The notes below the pieces were generated by a model that was not told where the DNA came from, ran no database searches, and worked only from the letters and a program-made list of their open reading frames with translations. Source: Dokdonella fugitiva (GTDB lineage Bacteria; Pseudomonadota; Gammaproteobacteria; Xanthomonadales; Rhodanobacteraceae). From it: a stretch of 64,000 nucleotides of DNA. Of the stretch, positions 53,369 through 62,646 are shown piece after piece (within the stretch, counting starts at the first letter, position 1; every line of letters starts with the position of its first letter). The stretch lies in contig NZ_JACGXL010000009.1 of assembly GCF_014138265.1 (NCBI RefSeq), forward strand, positions 1-64,000, read 5' to 3'. The position numbers and the translations under genes were made by a program.

Positions 53369-54631
53369 TCAACGGAACGCCGCCACCGTCGCCGCCGTGT
53401 TGTTGAGCACGCGGTGGTTGTCGCTGCGCGTGGTCGTGCCCATCGCGTGGCCGCCGTAGGTGATGCCCGGGTTCGACCAGTAGTTGAGGCGCGTGCAGCC
53501 GCTCGTGCAGTCGTAGGCCATGATCGTGCGCCAGCCGCCGGCGGCGTACTGGTAGCCGTGGCCGTACTTGTACGGCGTGTTGGTCGGGTCGTTGGTCGGG
53601 TCGTGGCGCGCGGCCTGCAGGTGGCCGATCTCGTGCGCGAACGAGTAGTAGCCGGTCGCGCAGTCCCAGTACACCTCGGCGAACGCGGTCGTCGCGGTCG
53701 CCTTGATCGCCGACGCGAGGCCGCAGTACGCGGTGTTCGTCACCAGCAGCACGCCGACGTCCGCGGCCGAGCTGTTGCGCAAGCCGTGGATGCTGTCCAT
53801 GTAGCCGTCGGACGTGCCGCGGTAGCGCGCGAGGTCGGTGTCGAAGTTGCCGGTTTCGCTGTAGCTCACCTGCGACGTCGTCGCCAGCTGCATCGTGATC
53901 GCCACGCCGCTGTTCGCGTAGCCCTGGTTCGACTCGGCCACGGCGAGATTGATCAAGCCCGCCACGTCACCCACCTGCGACGCCACGCCCTGCGTGTAGT
54001 TCACCATCACGCGGATCACCGTGTTCGCGGTGACCGCGTCCGGCGCCATCGCCTCGAGGTCCATCGCCTTGGACGCGTCGAACAGCTTGCGGTACGCGGC
54101 CGGCGGATGATCCGGCGGCATCGCCGACTGGTCCACCTCGACGATCGCCGTGCGTCCGTCGTGCAGCGGGCGGATCGCGTACAGCTGGCCGAGGATGCGC
54201 ACGTTGCCGGTGAGCTTGCCGTCGTGCACGACCAGCGTCGCATCGTTCATCGGATCGGTCGCGACTTCGTTCGGGCCGAACGCCGCGCGCGAGGTCGCAA
54301 GGTTCGCGACCGTGCCGTGCCAGACGAGCGAACCGTCCTCGCTGCGGTACGACGACACGCGCTGCAGCGGCACGTCCAGCGCGCCGCCGAAGTCGAGGTT
54401 GAGCAGCACGGCGTCGGTGCGCTCGTCGAGCAGCGCCGTGTCGGCGACGACCAGCTGCATCGCATGCGTCGACGGCTGGGCCGACAGCGCCTGGAATGCG
54501 GAATCCGTCTCCGGCGCCTTCATCACGAGCGGCGCAGGCGAGAACAGCGCCGAAGCCGCGAAGGCGGAACCGAACGGCGCGGCGACGAGTGCGCCGGCCA
54601 GACAGCGTGCGAGTTGCGTGGAATGCTTCAT
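53369..54631 (-). CDS. Secreted M12-like (reprolysin-type) metallopeptidase
   Basis: A 420-residue zinc metallopeptidase of the metzincin clan. Signal peptide (MKHSTQLARCLAGALVAAPF), a propeptide-like region (about 40-190), then a catalytic domain with ANTVIRVMVNYTQGVASQVG, the motif SFAHEIGHLQAARHD (HExGHxxxxxHD) and the Met-turn TIMAYDC. Three more Cys could form disulfides. GAGGGAG lies upstream of ATG 54631. Secreted peptidases like this fit a degradative or predatory lifestyle. The M23 gene is divergently encoded next to it. Confidence 0.85.
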   Translation of the reverse strand: MKHSTQLARCLAGALVAAPFGSAFAASALFSPAPLVMKAPETDSAFQALSAQPSTHAMQLVVADTALLDERTDAVLLNLDFGGALDVPLQRVSSYRSEDGSLVWHGTVANLATSRAAFGPNEVATDPMNDATLVVHDGKLTGNVRILGQLYAIRPLHDGRTAIVEVDQSAMPPDHPPAAYRKLFDASKAMDLEAMAPDAVTANTVIRVMVNYTQGVASQVGDVAGLINLAVAESNQGYANSGVAITMQLATTSQVSYSETGNFDTDLARYRGTSDGYMDSIHGLRNSSAADVGVLLVTNTAYCGLASAIKATATTAFAEVYWDCATGYYSFAHEIGHLQAARHDPTNDPTNTPYKYGHGYQYAAGGWRTIMAYDCTSGCTRLNYWSNPGITYGGHAMGTTTRSDNHRVLNNTAATVAAFR

Positions 54632-54956
54632 CGGTGTGGCTCCCTCAGGTAGTGCCGACGCAACCAGCGGATCCGCCCTCGATCGGCGGCGCTCGGCGGT
54701 TTCGGTACCCACGAGCGGACCCGCATCCCCAACGCCCGATCTTCGGCGCGTGCGGTCGCGAAAGGAGCGACGCAGTGCACGGTTTTGGAAAATGAGGGAA
54801 AGTTCAGCGGGCGCCCGGCGACCATGCCGATGTCGCGCCGCCTTCGGCGATCCATGAGCCGCACGTGAACGAATCGCCGCGCGCGCCTCCTCGTTCCGCT
54901 CACATTGAGCGTGTGCAGCCTACGTTGCTCTCCACGTCGATCGCCGGGGAATCGCC
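54632..54956. other. 325-base divergent region between two secreted-peptidase genes
   Basis: No gene is seen. It should contain promoters for both peptidase genes. It holds hairpin motif copy A (54750-54787), which is upstream of the M23 gene and is echoed upstream of the SGNH hydrolase gene. Confidence 0.5.
54750..54787 (+). ncRNA. Two-copy hairpin motif, copy A (candidate cis element)
   Basis: Sequence has TGCGGT (54751-54756), stem GTCGC/GCGAC, then GACGCAGTGCACGGTTTTGG. TGCG pairs with TGCA (one G-U) in an outer stem. Copy B at 56053 shares TGCGGT and GACGCAGYGCACGGTTYYGG, but its inner stem differs and still pairs. It lies about 170 bases before the M23 peptidase start. It may be a dispersed repeat instead. 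Confidence 0.4.
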
Positions 54957-55877
54957 ATGCGCACTCGTTCCGTCGTGTCCGCCGCCATCGCGGCGTCGTT
55001 GATGGCGTCGTCCGCCATCGGCGCCAACGTCGTCACCGTGCAGCAGGGGGGCGTCGGTCGCTGGACCGGCATGGCCGCGAAGGATTGCGCGATCTACGGC
55101 AAGCGCTACGCAGCGGTCGATGCCGCCTGCTACTACCCGGTCGACATCCGCGCCAAGCCCGGCGCGCACGCGATCGCGTTGTGGGACCAGGACGGCAAGA
55201 AGCACGACGGCACGCTGCGCGTCGAGAAGAGCGACTTCCCGGACGTGCAGATGACCTTGCCCGATACGCTCGATCGCTTCCTGCACATCAGCAACGACGA
55301 CCTCGCGCGTGCCAAGGGCGACCGCGCCGCCGTCGCGAAGATCCTCGGCGGCACGCTCGATGCGCCGTCGTTCTCGCTGCCGCTCGCCGCGCCGACCGCG
55401 AGCCTGCCCAAGAGCGAGGACGACTTCGGCAGCCTGCGCACGTTCGACGCCGAACACCGCAGCCTGCACAGCGGCCGCGACTATCCCGTGCCCGAAGGCA
55501 ATACCGTGAAAGCCGTCGCCGACGGCAAGGTCGTGCTCGCCGCGGACCAGTTCTTCTCCGGCAACTCCGTGTTCGTCGACCACGGCGACGGCCTGGTCAG
55601 CATGAACTTCCATCTCGCGTCGATCGCGGTGAAGGAGGGCGACGTCGTCAAGCGCGGCCAGCCGCTCGGCAAGATCGGTGCGACCGGTCGCGCGACCGGA
55701 CCGCACCTGCACCTGGGCTTGCGCTGGCTCGGCAAGCGCATCGACCCCGCGCTCCTGCTCGCTTCGCCGAACGCGCTGCCGTCCGTCGCCGACACGCCGG
55801 CGCAAGCGCAGCGCAAGATCGACAAGGCGCAATCGCGCGAGCCGCCCGAGAAGGACGACGTCGACGACGAGGGTTGA
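54957..55877 (+). CDS. M23-family peptidase (peptidoglycan hydrolase)
   Basis: A 306-residue exported protein (MRTRSVVSAAIAASLMASSA signal). The C-terminal domain has M23/LytM landmarks: LHSGRDYPVPEGNTVKAVAD (HxxxD), SVFVDHGDGLVSMNFHLASI and GATGRATGPHLHLGLRW (HxH). These residues bind zinc and cut peptidoglycan cross-links. The N-terminal half may be a targeting domain. It is divergent from the M12 peptidase and ends in an Asp/Glu-rich tail. Confidence 0.85.
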   Translation: MRTRSVVSAAIAASLMASSAIGANVVTVQQGGVGRWTGMAAKDCAIYGKRYAAVDAACYYPVDIRAKPGAHAIALWDQDGKKHDGTLRVEKSDFPDVQMTLPDTLDRFLHISNDDLARAKGDRAAVAKILGGTLDAPSFSLPLAAPTASLPKSEDDFGSLRTFDAEHRSLHSGRDYPVPEGNTVKAVADGKVVLAADQFFSGNSVFVDHGDGLVSMNFHLASIAVKEGDVVKRGQPLGKIGATGRATGPHLHLGLRWLGKRIDPALLLASPNALPSVADTPAQAQRKIDKAQSREPPEKDDVDDEG

Positions 55878-56342
55878 GCGGTACCGTCGTCGTAACCCCG
55901 GTTCGACTCCGTCACTGGGGCGATCAGGCCGGAACGTCACACCCGTTGGAAACCACGCCCCGCGCAGGGTCGCCATCTCGCGGATCGCCGTGTTCGCGCG
56001 ATCGCCTCCGGCGCATCGCCCCGAGGTTCATCGTCTCCGACGCGTGAACAGCTTGCGGTACGCCCCAAAGGGGCGACGCAGCGCACGGTTCCGGCTCCAG
56101 CGGCGGGCAAATGTGTAGGAATCCACCCGGATCGAGCATTGCTTTCGCCGCATCGGGCGAGTGTCGGATCGCTCCCCACCTCCGGGCGGATACCGTCGCT
56201 TCCGGAAGGCGCGCCGGCCGCGTGGCCCCGTTTCACGCGAACCCGCGCGTTGCTGGACGAGCGGGCACTGCGGGTGCGGTCGCCGCTCGGGCGAACTCGC
56301 GCCGCGGTTCCAACCACCCTGCGTATCACCGAGGAGAGGTCC
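55878..56342. other. 465-base gap with motif copy B upstream of the SGNH gene
   Basis: No convincing gene; open frames here are shadows. It holds hairpin motif copy B (56053-56094). GAGGAG lies at its 3' end as the SGNH gene's ribosome binding site. A promoter for the SGNH gene is expected but not assigned. Confidence 0.5.
56053..56094 (+). ncRNA. Two-copy hairpin motif, copy B (candidate cis element)
   Basis: TGCGGTA then stem CGCCCC-AAA-GGGGCG, then ACGCAGCGCACGGTTCCGG. TGCG (56054-56057) pairs with CGCA (56082-56085). The inner stem differs from copy A but still pairs, and one outer pair changes from G-U to G-C. It lies about 250 bases before the SGNH hydrolase start. Two copies in the same orientation ahead of exported-enzyme genes suggest a cis-acting RNA or a dispersed repeat. 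Confidence 0.4.
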
Positions 56343-57944
56343 ATGACATTCCCATCCATTTCCCCGTATCGCGCGGGCAGCTCGCGCGCTCCCCGTGCCG
56401 CCGAAGCGCGCGCGCGCCGCACCGCTCGTCTCGGCCATTGCGTCGCCGCCCTGTGTGCCTTCGCGGCGATGTCGCTGGCGGGCGCGGGACCCGTCCACGC
56501 GATGAACCTGATGGCGCTCGGCGACTCGCTCGCCGAAGGCCTGTGCGCCAACGGCGGCACCACCGGAGCGACCGCCGACTGCGTCAATCCCTACGGCACC
56601 AACCCGGCCTATGCGACGGAGCTCGGCAACTACACCGCCTACCCGGACTTCTGCACCACCTTCGCGCAATCGATGGTGGAGAACTTCAATCCCGGCAACG
56701 ACAAGGGAGGCTTCCGCGGGCCGTTGCTCGGCAAGCTGCGCAGCGCCGGCACCACGGTCACGATGAAGGGCCACGTGAAGAGCGGCAGCACGCTCGCCCT
56801 GGCCGATCGTGCGCACGAAGGCCACGGCGCGTGGGAAACGCGCCACATCAATTATTGCGTGGGCGGCTACATGACCGCGCAGAACCCCGACACGGTGTTG
56901 CTCGAGATCGGCACCAACGACCTGCTCGGCGCCACGGCCGTGACCACCATCGCCGACAACATCATGGCGACCAAGACGACGATCGGCAGCGCGCGACGCC
57001 TGCTCATCGCGTCCGTGCCCGCCCACTACGTCGCCAGCGGCGCCAACTACGTGCGCGACACCGCGTTCGAGACGCGCCGCAAGGCCCTCGCGCAACAGGT
57101 CGCCGACCGCTCCAACTTCAACTATCCCTGCACGGCGCGCAACCTGCCCGACATGAGCGTGCTGAAGGCTTCGGAGATGAACAACGGCAGCGGTGCCGGC
57201 CTGCATCCGAACAATGCCGGCTACGAGCGCATGGCCGAGATCTGGAAGTCGTCGCTGCTCACGCCCGAATGCCAGTTCGACACGCGCACGTTCGTGACGA
57301 TCGGCGGCATCCTCATGGAGAGCATCACCGCGTACGGCCGCTACTGGCTGAACGGCGTCAGCGCCACGTACCACGAGAGCGGCACGCTCAATACCCCGGA
57401 CATCCCGCGCTACCAGTCCATCTGCGACACGCACCCGGTCTGCACGTTCGACACGCGCCTGTTCATCGACGGCCCGAGCGGTCCGCAGGAAAGCATCACC
57501 GCGTTCAACTGGATCTACAACTACACCTCCGCGGGCGCCCTGCAGAGCAGCAGCGCGCTGCGCAGCGTCACGCGCTACAACACCTACATCTGCACCTACG
57601 CCGCGCCCAACACCTGCGTGTTCGACACGCGAGCGATCCGCTCCGGCTCGGTCGAGACGATCACGGCGTACGGTCGCTACTTCGATTTCAACCAGTCGAC
57701 CGGTGCCTACATCGGCTCGGGCCTGCTCACCGGCGTGTCGCGCTACGTGCCGATCTGCAATCTCAAGCCCGCGTCGCAGACGTACTGCACGTTCGACACG
57801 CGCACCTACGTGCAGCTGCCCGGCATCGCGCAGTACATCGAGAGCATCACCGCCTACGGTCGCTACTGGAATTTCGACGCCGCGACCGGCGCACTGCTCG
57901 ACTCGGGCACGCTCGCGAGCGTGGCCAGCTACAAGCATCCGTGA
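56343..57944 (+). CDS. Secreted SGNH hydrolase with C-terminal repeats
   Basis: A 533-residue exported esterase-like protein. After a long N-region and signal (about 1-50), it shows SGNH blocks: MALGDSLAEG (Ser), LLEIGTNDLLG (Asn), GLHPNNAGYERM (Asp/His block). From about residue 310 come four repeats of about 55 residues with the pattern CxFDTRxF...ESITAYGRYW...SGxL...RY, probably a carbohydrate- or surface-binding module. GAGGAG precedes ATG 56343. The next gene (57996) may be cotranscribed. Confidence 0.8.
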   Translation: MTFPSISPYRAGSSRAPRAAEARARRTARLGHCVAALCAFAAMSLAGAGPVHAMNLMALGDSLAEGLCANGGTTGATADCVNPYGTNPAYATELGNYTAYPDFCTTFAQSMVENFNPGNDKGGFRGPLLGKLRSAGTTVTMKGHVKSGSTLALADRAHEGHGAWETRHINYCVGGYMTAQNPDTVLLEIGTNDLLGATAVTTIADNIMATKTTIGSARRLLIASVPAHYVASGANYVRDTAFETRRKALAQQVADRSNFNYPCTARNLPDMSVLKASEMNNGSGAGLHPNNAGYERMAEIWKSSLLTPECQFDTRTFVTIGGILMESITAYGRYWLNGVSATYHESGTLNTPDIPRYQSICDTHPVCTFDTRLFIDGPSGPQESITAFNWIYNYTSAGALQSSSALRSVTRYNTYICTYAAPNTCVFDTRAIRSGSVETITAYGRYFDFNQSTGAYIGSGLLTGVSRYVPICNLKPASQTYCTFDTRTYVQLPGIAQYIESITAYGRYWNFDAATGALLDSGTLASVASYKHP

Positions 57945-57950
57945 CGACCG

Positions 57951-57977
57951 CGAGGCGCGGGCATGGCCCGCGCCTCG
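57951..57977 (+). terminator. Strong 12-bp hairpin between SGNH gene and next gene
   Basis: CGAGGCGCGGGC-ATG-GCCCGCGCCTCG is a perfect 12-bp stem with a 3-base loop, starting six bases after the SGNH stop and ending 18 bases before the next ATG. No T tract follows, so it may terminate weakly, or stabilise or process a shared transcript. Confidence 0.6.
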
Positions 57978-57995
57978 CCTACAGGAGTCGACCCC

Positions 57996-59246
57996 ATGAA
58001 AGGTTTCATCACGCTCGCGTCGTACGCCCTCGCGCTCGCCGCCTCCTGCGCCGGCGCGACCGGCTTCCCGGACCAGGGCTTCAGTGCCGGCCCGCCACGC
58101 GTGCGCACCGACTACAACCTGTCCAACGAAGGCACCGCCGCCAATCCGCTCACGCGCGGCGCGTGCCTGTACCCGCCGAGCGGTTCGCCGCCGTACGTGG
58201 GGCCGTGCGCGACCGGGCCGAACGTCTACAGCCAGTCCAACTACTGGCGCCAGAACTGGCCCGCGTCGTGCGATGTCGCCGGCGCGAACTGCCTGTACTG
58301 GGTGCTCGGCCTCAACAACGAGGATGCGAGCAGCACGCTCAACCCGGGGCCGCCCGACGCATCGTTGCCGCGCGCCGCGCCGGGTTCGGGCATCATGGGT
58401 TTCAGCACGCTCTACGGCAACGACAACTTCCCGGGCGACACGCTGTGGCGCGCGCACCTCGTGCTGAACGTCTCGTCCGGCTTCGACAATCCGGCCCCCG
58501 GTGCGACACCGTTCCTGTCGCTGGGCGCGTTCGCCGGTCACGGCACCAACCCGACCATCGGCGTGCTCAATCCGAGCAGCGGTTCGGCGCTGTCGGTGGT
58601 TTCGTTCGGTGAACGCCTGTGGGGCTTCACCCCGCCGGTGCGCCGCTATCCCACGCAGGACTCGAGCATCGCCTCGTACCTGTGGATCGTCACCAAATGG
58701 GGCACCAAGCCGCGCATGATCGCGCTCATGCTCGCGCACGATCACTTCAAGAACAGCTCCGCCACCACCGTCGGGCACAACCACTGGAACTGGAACATCC
58801 AGGAATCGGTCTACTACCCGGGCGCCGACATCGTCTACATCGACGTCGAGGACGTCGTGTCCCATTGCGGCTACAGCATCCCGCGGCTGACCACCGTCGG
58901 CCAGGAAATCAACTACCGCATCGACGCGACACGCCTGTTCCGCTGCATGAGCAGCCACTTCGACGAGCCGTTCCCGACCACCGCAAACATCCCGATCACC
59001 GGCGTGATCTGGGCGAACGAAGCCACCGGCAAGGACGGCGGCATCTGGGTCGACGTGCACCAGATGAAGATGATCACCGCGACCGGCGCGCTCGCCGCCG
59101 GCGACGACGAGGTCCGCGACGGCGGCGCGATGCGCCTCGGCCCCGGCACCGGCGCGATCGCGAACGCGCTCGAACAGCGCTGCCTCGAATCGCCGGGCTG
59201 CTTCGAGCGCGAAAGCGCCACGCTCGATGACCGCGTCGGCCGCTAG
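57996..59246 (+). CDS. Exported protein of unknown function
   Basis: A 416-residue protein with signal peptide MKGFITLASYALALAASCAG. The mature part is rich in Gly, Asn and aromatic residues (TRGACLYPPSGSPPYVGP, SQSNYWRQNWPASCDVAGAN, MIALMLAHDHFKNSSATTVG, HNHWNWNIQESVYYPGADIV). Several Cys could form disulfides. No known family was recognised. AGGAG precedes ATG 57996. It sits among other secreted proteins. Confidence 0.65.
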   Translation: MKGFITLASYALALAASCAGATGFPDQGFSAGPPRVRTDYNLSNEGTAANPLTRGACLYPPSGSPPYVGPCATGPNVYSQSNYWRQNWPASCDVAGANCLYWVLGLNNEDASSTLNPGPPDASLPRAAPGSGIMGFSTLYGNDNFPGDTLWRAHLVLNVSSGFDNPAPGATPFLSLGAFAGHGTNPTIGVLNPSSGSALSVVSFGERLWGFTPPVRRYPTQDSSIASYLWIVTKWGTKPRMIALMLAHDHFKNSSATTVGHNHWNWNIQESVYYPGADIVYIDVEDVVSHCGYSIPRLTTVGQEINYRIDATRLFRCMSSHFDEPFPTTANIPITGVIWANEATGKDGGIWVDVHQMKMITATGALAAGDDEVRDGGAMRLGPGTGAIANALEQRCLESPGCFERESATLDDRVGR

Positions 59247-59607
59247 CCGACGACGCTTCGCACGCAGCGCATCCCGCCGGGAAGCCTTCGAGCGACCTCG
59301 AAGGCTTCCAGGCTCGCCAGGCCGGACGCGCCCACGCGCGGCCGGTACACGTCCTGCGCGCCACCGACGCGCAGCGCACCGCACGCGTGCAGGAGCACAC
59401 CCTGTGCGCGACTCGAGTTCACATCGAGCGTGATTCGAGCCGTGCTGGATGGTGCAACGTGCTCTTCGAAAAGAAGCCCGATTCCTTCCATGCCCATCGC
59501 ACGCACGCCTGGGCGCCGCTGGTACTTTCGGCACGCTCCGCAACCCGCGGATCGGGTCTAGTTTCCGGCGCATCGATCATCGCGATCCGCTGCAGGGGAT
59601 GGACGTC
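59247..59607 (+). other. 361-base gap with terminator-like hairpin
   Basis: GAAGCCTTCGAG-CGAC-CTCGAAGGCTTC (59281-59308) is a perfect 12-bp stem 35 bases after the preceding stop, likely transcript end, although no T run follows. The rest shows no gene. AGGGG at 59594-59598 is the ribosome binding site of the PhoD gene. Confidence 0.6.
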
Positions 59608-61689
59608 ATGCCGTCCGTGGGCCGCCGGGAATTCCTGAAGCTCTCCGTCGCGCTCGGCGCGTCGCTCGCCTGGGGCTGCACGCCGGTGCGCCCGTCATCG
59701 AGCGGCTGGCGCGAGCGTCGCGACCTGTATCCGCAAGGCGTCGCGTCGGGCGATCCCGACGACACCAGCGTGCTGCTCTGGACGCGTCGCCCGTATGCGG
59801 ACGGCCGCGACAACGCCACCTTGCACGTGGAAGTCGCGGACGATCCCGCGTTCACGCGCGTGGTCGCGAAGACGACGGCGCGCGTGCAGGCCGGCTCCGA
59901 CTGGACCTGCCGCGTGCTCGTCGGCCACCTGCAGGCGGCGCGCGAATACTGGTACCGCTTCGTGGACGAGGAGGGCAACGGCAGTCGCATCGGCCGCACG
60001 CTGACGGCGCCGGCGCCCGACGATCCGCGCCCGTCGCGCTTCGCCTTCGTCAGTTGCCAGGACATCTGCGAAGGCTATCTGAATGCCTATCGGCGCATGA
60101 TCTACGAAGACGAGCGCGCCGCACCCGAGGAGCGCATCGGTTTCGTGCTGCACCTGGGCGATTTCATCTACGAAGTCGTGCAGTACCCGGACCAGGTCAA
60201 GGACGGCCATCGCTACGATCGCCGCATCACGTTCCCGGTCAAGTTCCCGAAGGGCAAGATCGTCGCCAAGAACCGCTTCTGGGCGCCCGATTCGCTCGAC
60301 GACTATCGCGCCCTCTACCACGCCTACCTGCAAGACCCGCAGTTGCAGGACGCGCGTGCGCGCTGGCCGTTCGTCGCGATGTGGGACAACCACGAATTCT
60401 CCTGGCAGGGCTGGCAGTCGATCCAGGAATTCCCCGGCACCGAAGGCTGGGTGCCCGCGCAGACGCTGAAAGTCGCGGCGAACCAGGCCTGGTTCGAATA
60501 CCAGCCCGCGCGCGTGCTGCCGCCGGGCTCCACCCTGGACGTGTTCACGGCGCCGCACGTGGTCGACACGCTGGTCAAGGAGTTCGACGACGACGGCCTC
60601 GGCACCGAACCCAACAACCGCGCCGCGATCGACAGCCTCATCGCGTATCGCGCGTTGCGCTGGGGCCGGCACATCGACCTCCTCATCACCGACCAGCACA
60701 GTTTCCGTTCGCGCGACCCCGGCAGCCACGACGAGATCAATCCGCTGTTCGCGGACGACGTGCTCGGCTTCGTGCCCGAGGAACTGTGGGCGCAGCTCGA
60801 CGCCGGTCGCGACTACGCCGACGGCCATCCACCGGCGACGCTGTCGTTCGGCGACAAGAGCGTGGCGAACTACCGCGCCGGCGAAGCGCCGCAGACGGTG
60901 CTCGGCGCGAAGCAGAAGGCGTGGTTCCTCGAGCGCCTGCGCGGTGCGAAGGCGACCTGGAAGATCTGGGGCAATTCGCTCGGCACGCCGGACTGGCGCG
61001 TGGATCCGCAGCATCTCCCGCCTGCGCTCGGGACGTGGAGCGGCGCCGGTTATGGCCTCATGGCGACCGGCGACTGGGGCAGCACGTACCGCGAGCGCGC
61101 CGAGATCTTCGACGCCGTGCGCGACGCCGGCATCACCGGCTTCGCGATCGTCGCCGGCGATCGCCACAGCTTCTGGGCGGGCTACGCGGCGAAGGCGTTG
61201 CCACCCGCCGCGTTCGAGCCCGTCGGCGTCACCTTCGTCGGCGGCTCGCTCTGCTCGCCCGGCATGGCGGAAGCCAACGAGCACAACCTCAAAGCGGACA
61301 ACCCGCTGCGCCCGCTCTACGTCGCCAATCCCGGCGGCGGACCGCCGCAGGCGACCGTCAACCTGCTCATGCACCACGGCGTGCGCTCCGCGCTGGAGTA
61401 CGCGAGCAGCGGCGACCTCAAGAAGGCGCACGCGCTGCGCAATCCCGATCTCGCCCCGCACCTGTCCTTCGTCGACATGGGCGGCCACGGCTACGCCACC
61501 GTGCGCGTCGACGCCCGCACGATGGTCACGGAGTTCGTCTGCATCCCGCGGCCGATCGAACGCAGCACGCGCGCGGACGGCGGGCCGCTGCGTTATCGCG
61601 TGCGGCACGAAGTGGCGTTGTGGAAAGCGGGCGATAGGCCGCAGATGCGGCAGGTGGTCGTGGAGGGCGATGCGGGGCTGTCGGTGTAG
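59608..61689 (+). CDS. phoD: Tat-exported alkaline phosphatase D (PhoD) family protein
   Basis: A 693-residue PhoD-family phosphoesterase. The N-terminus GRREFLKLSVALGASLAWG is a twin-arginine signal. The PhoD core has YPQGVASGDPDDTSVLLWTR, FAFVSCQDICEGYLNAYRRM, VLHLGDFIYEV, FVAMWDNHEFSWQGW and FAIVAGDRHSFWAGYAAKAL, which carry metal ligands. It releases phosphate from phosphodiesters. AGGGG lies nine bases before ATG 59608; ATG 59599 is an alternative. Confidence 0.9.
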   Translation: MPSVGRREFLKLSVALGASLAWGCTPVRPSSSGWRERRDLYPQGVASGDPDDTSVLLWTRRPYADGRDNATLHVEVADDPAFTRVVAKTTARVQAGSDWTCRVLVGHLQAAREYWYRFVDEEGNGSRIGRTLTAPAPDDPRPSRFAFVSCQDICEGYLNAYRRMIYEDERAAPEERIGFVLHLGDFIYEVVQYPDQVKDGHRYDRRITFPVKFPKGKIVAKNRFWAPDSLDDYRALYHAYLQDPQLQDARARWPFVAMWDNHEFSWQGWQSIQEFPGTEGWVPAQTLKVAANQAWFEYQPARVLPPGSTLDVFTAPHVVDTLVKEFDDDGLGTEPNNRAAIDSLIAYRALRWGRHIDLLITDQHSFRSRDPGSHDEINPLFADDVLGFVPEELWAQLDAGRDYADGHPPATLSFGDKSVANYRAGEAPQTVLGAKQKAWFLERLRGAKATWKIWGNSLGTPDWRVDPQHLPPALGTWSGAGYGLMATGDWGSTYRERAEIFDAVRDAGITGFAIVAGDRHSFWAGYAAKALPPAAFEPVGVTFVGGSLCSPGMAEANEHNLKADNPLRPLYVANPGGGPPQATVNLLMHHGVRSALEYASSGDLKKAHALRNPDLAPHLSFVDMGGHGYATVRVDARTMVTEFVCIPRPIERSTRADGGPLRYRVRHEVALWKAGDRPQMRQVVVEGDAGLSV

Positions 61690-61751
61690 GCGTCGATCGC
61701 TGCGCAGCCTTCCGTGGATGCCACAGGTCTGCCGTCGCCCGTCGAGAAGTC

Positions 61752-61787
61752 GGGCACTCGCGCAGGCGCTTGCGTGCGGGAGTGCCC
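61752..61787 (+). terminator. Terminator-like hairpin after phoD
   Basis: GGGCACTC (61752-61759) and GAGTGCCC (61780-61787) pair perfectly; inner bases CGCGCA and TGCGTG extend it. It lies 63 bases after the phoD stop. No T run is adjacent. The 250-base gap up to the next gene shows nothing else. Confidence 0.5.
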
Positions 61788-61945
61788 AATCGTCGAACTG
61801 AAGCCGAATGCGAACAAGTCCAACGTGGACTGAACCCGGATTGGGGCCGGGCAAATCGAAGAGTCATGCCCTCGCCTCGATCTCGAGTGCTCGCTCGCAA
61901 GATGGCCGCTTCGGCAACCCGAGCGTCACCCATCCTTCGGGTGCT

Positions 61946-62557
61946 TCAATGCTTCTGCTTGATCTCGATATGGAATGCGGTTTCCGATTGCTTGACGACA
62001 CCAGCCGCGCACGTCGACGTGGGAGGGACGAAGACGCGCGCTTTCGCAATCATGGGTTCCTTGGTGGCTTCCTCGAGGAACTTGCATTTCTGTCCGTCCG
62101 GAATCGAGGACGGGGCCACATCGACGGCTTTCCAGTCGGTGACTTGCCCTGGGACGACGACATGCATGACGCAGGTGCGGTTTGCCGGCAATTCATGCAC
62201 CAGTGCGGTTGCGAGGACCGCAATCGCCTGATCGGCCGTCTTCCAGCTCTTGTCGGCCAGCAGTGTGTTCACCGCTCGATCGTGTTCCGGGCAGTAGTCG
62301 TCGAGGACCTTTTGCGCCCCCGGGCATTTCCCGTCACCACAATGCATCTTGTCCACCACCATGATGCGCGCGTGTTGTTCCGGCGTGCGGTCCGCGGAAG
62401 TGACCGCGAGACTTGGAACGTTGGCGCGCTCGGCGACCGCGCTGAGGACCGCCTTCACCGGAGCGGGAAGGTTGGCCGCTGCCTCGCCCTGAATGGTGGC
62501 GGCATGCGTCATCACCGGCATGACTGCGACAAGGGCGAACGTAATCAATCGATGCAT
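61946..62557 (-). CDS. Exported M15-like (degenerate D,D-peptidase fold) protein
   Basis: A 203-residue protein with signal peptide MHRLITFALVAVMPVMTHAA. Segments LAVTSADRTPEQHARIM and HVVVPGQVTDWKAVDVAPSS have the order of M15/VanY-type peptidases (SxxRxxxxQ...HxxGxAxD), but the second His/Asp set is altered, so activity is doubtful. Cys-rich stretch HCGDGKCPGAQKVLDDYC. AGGAGGAG precedes ATG 62557. A non-enzymatic protein with a related fold is an alternative. Confidence 0.5.
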   Translation of the reverse strand: MHRLITFALVAVMPVMTHAATIQGEAAANLPAPVKAVLSAVAERANVPSLAVTSADRTPEQHARIMVVDKMHCGDGKCPGAQKVLDDYCPEHDRAVNTLLADKSWKTADQAIAVLATALVHELPANRTCVMHVVVPGQVTDWKAVDVAPSSIPDGQKCKFLEEATKEPMIAKARVFVPPTSTCAAGVVKQSETAFHIEIKQKH

Positions 62558-62646
62558 GGCTCCTCCTACGTCGTCGGCGTCGATGTGTCATCGACGGGAT
62601 AAGCAAAGGGGTGCTGCGCGCGGCATGGATGCAAGGGTGGTGTCGG

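Noticed and set aside
54740-54800. Hairpin motif A as a c-di-GMP (GEMM) riboswitch
   Set aside because: It has a GACGCA-like stretch, but the upstream GGCAAACC and the tetraloop-receptor layout of GEMM are missing.
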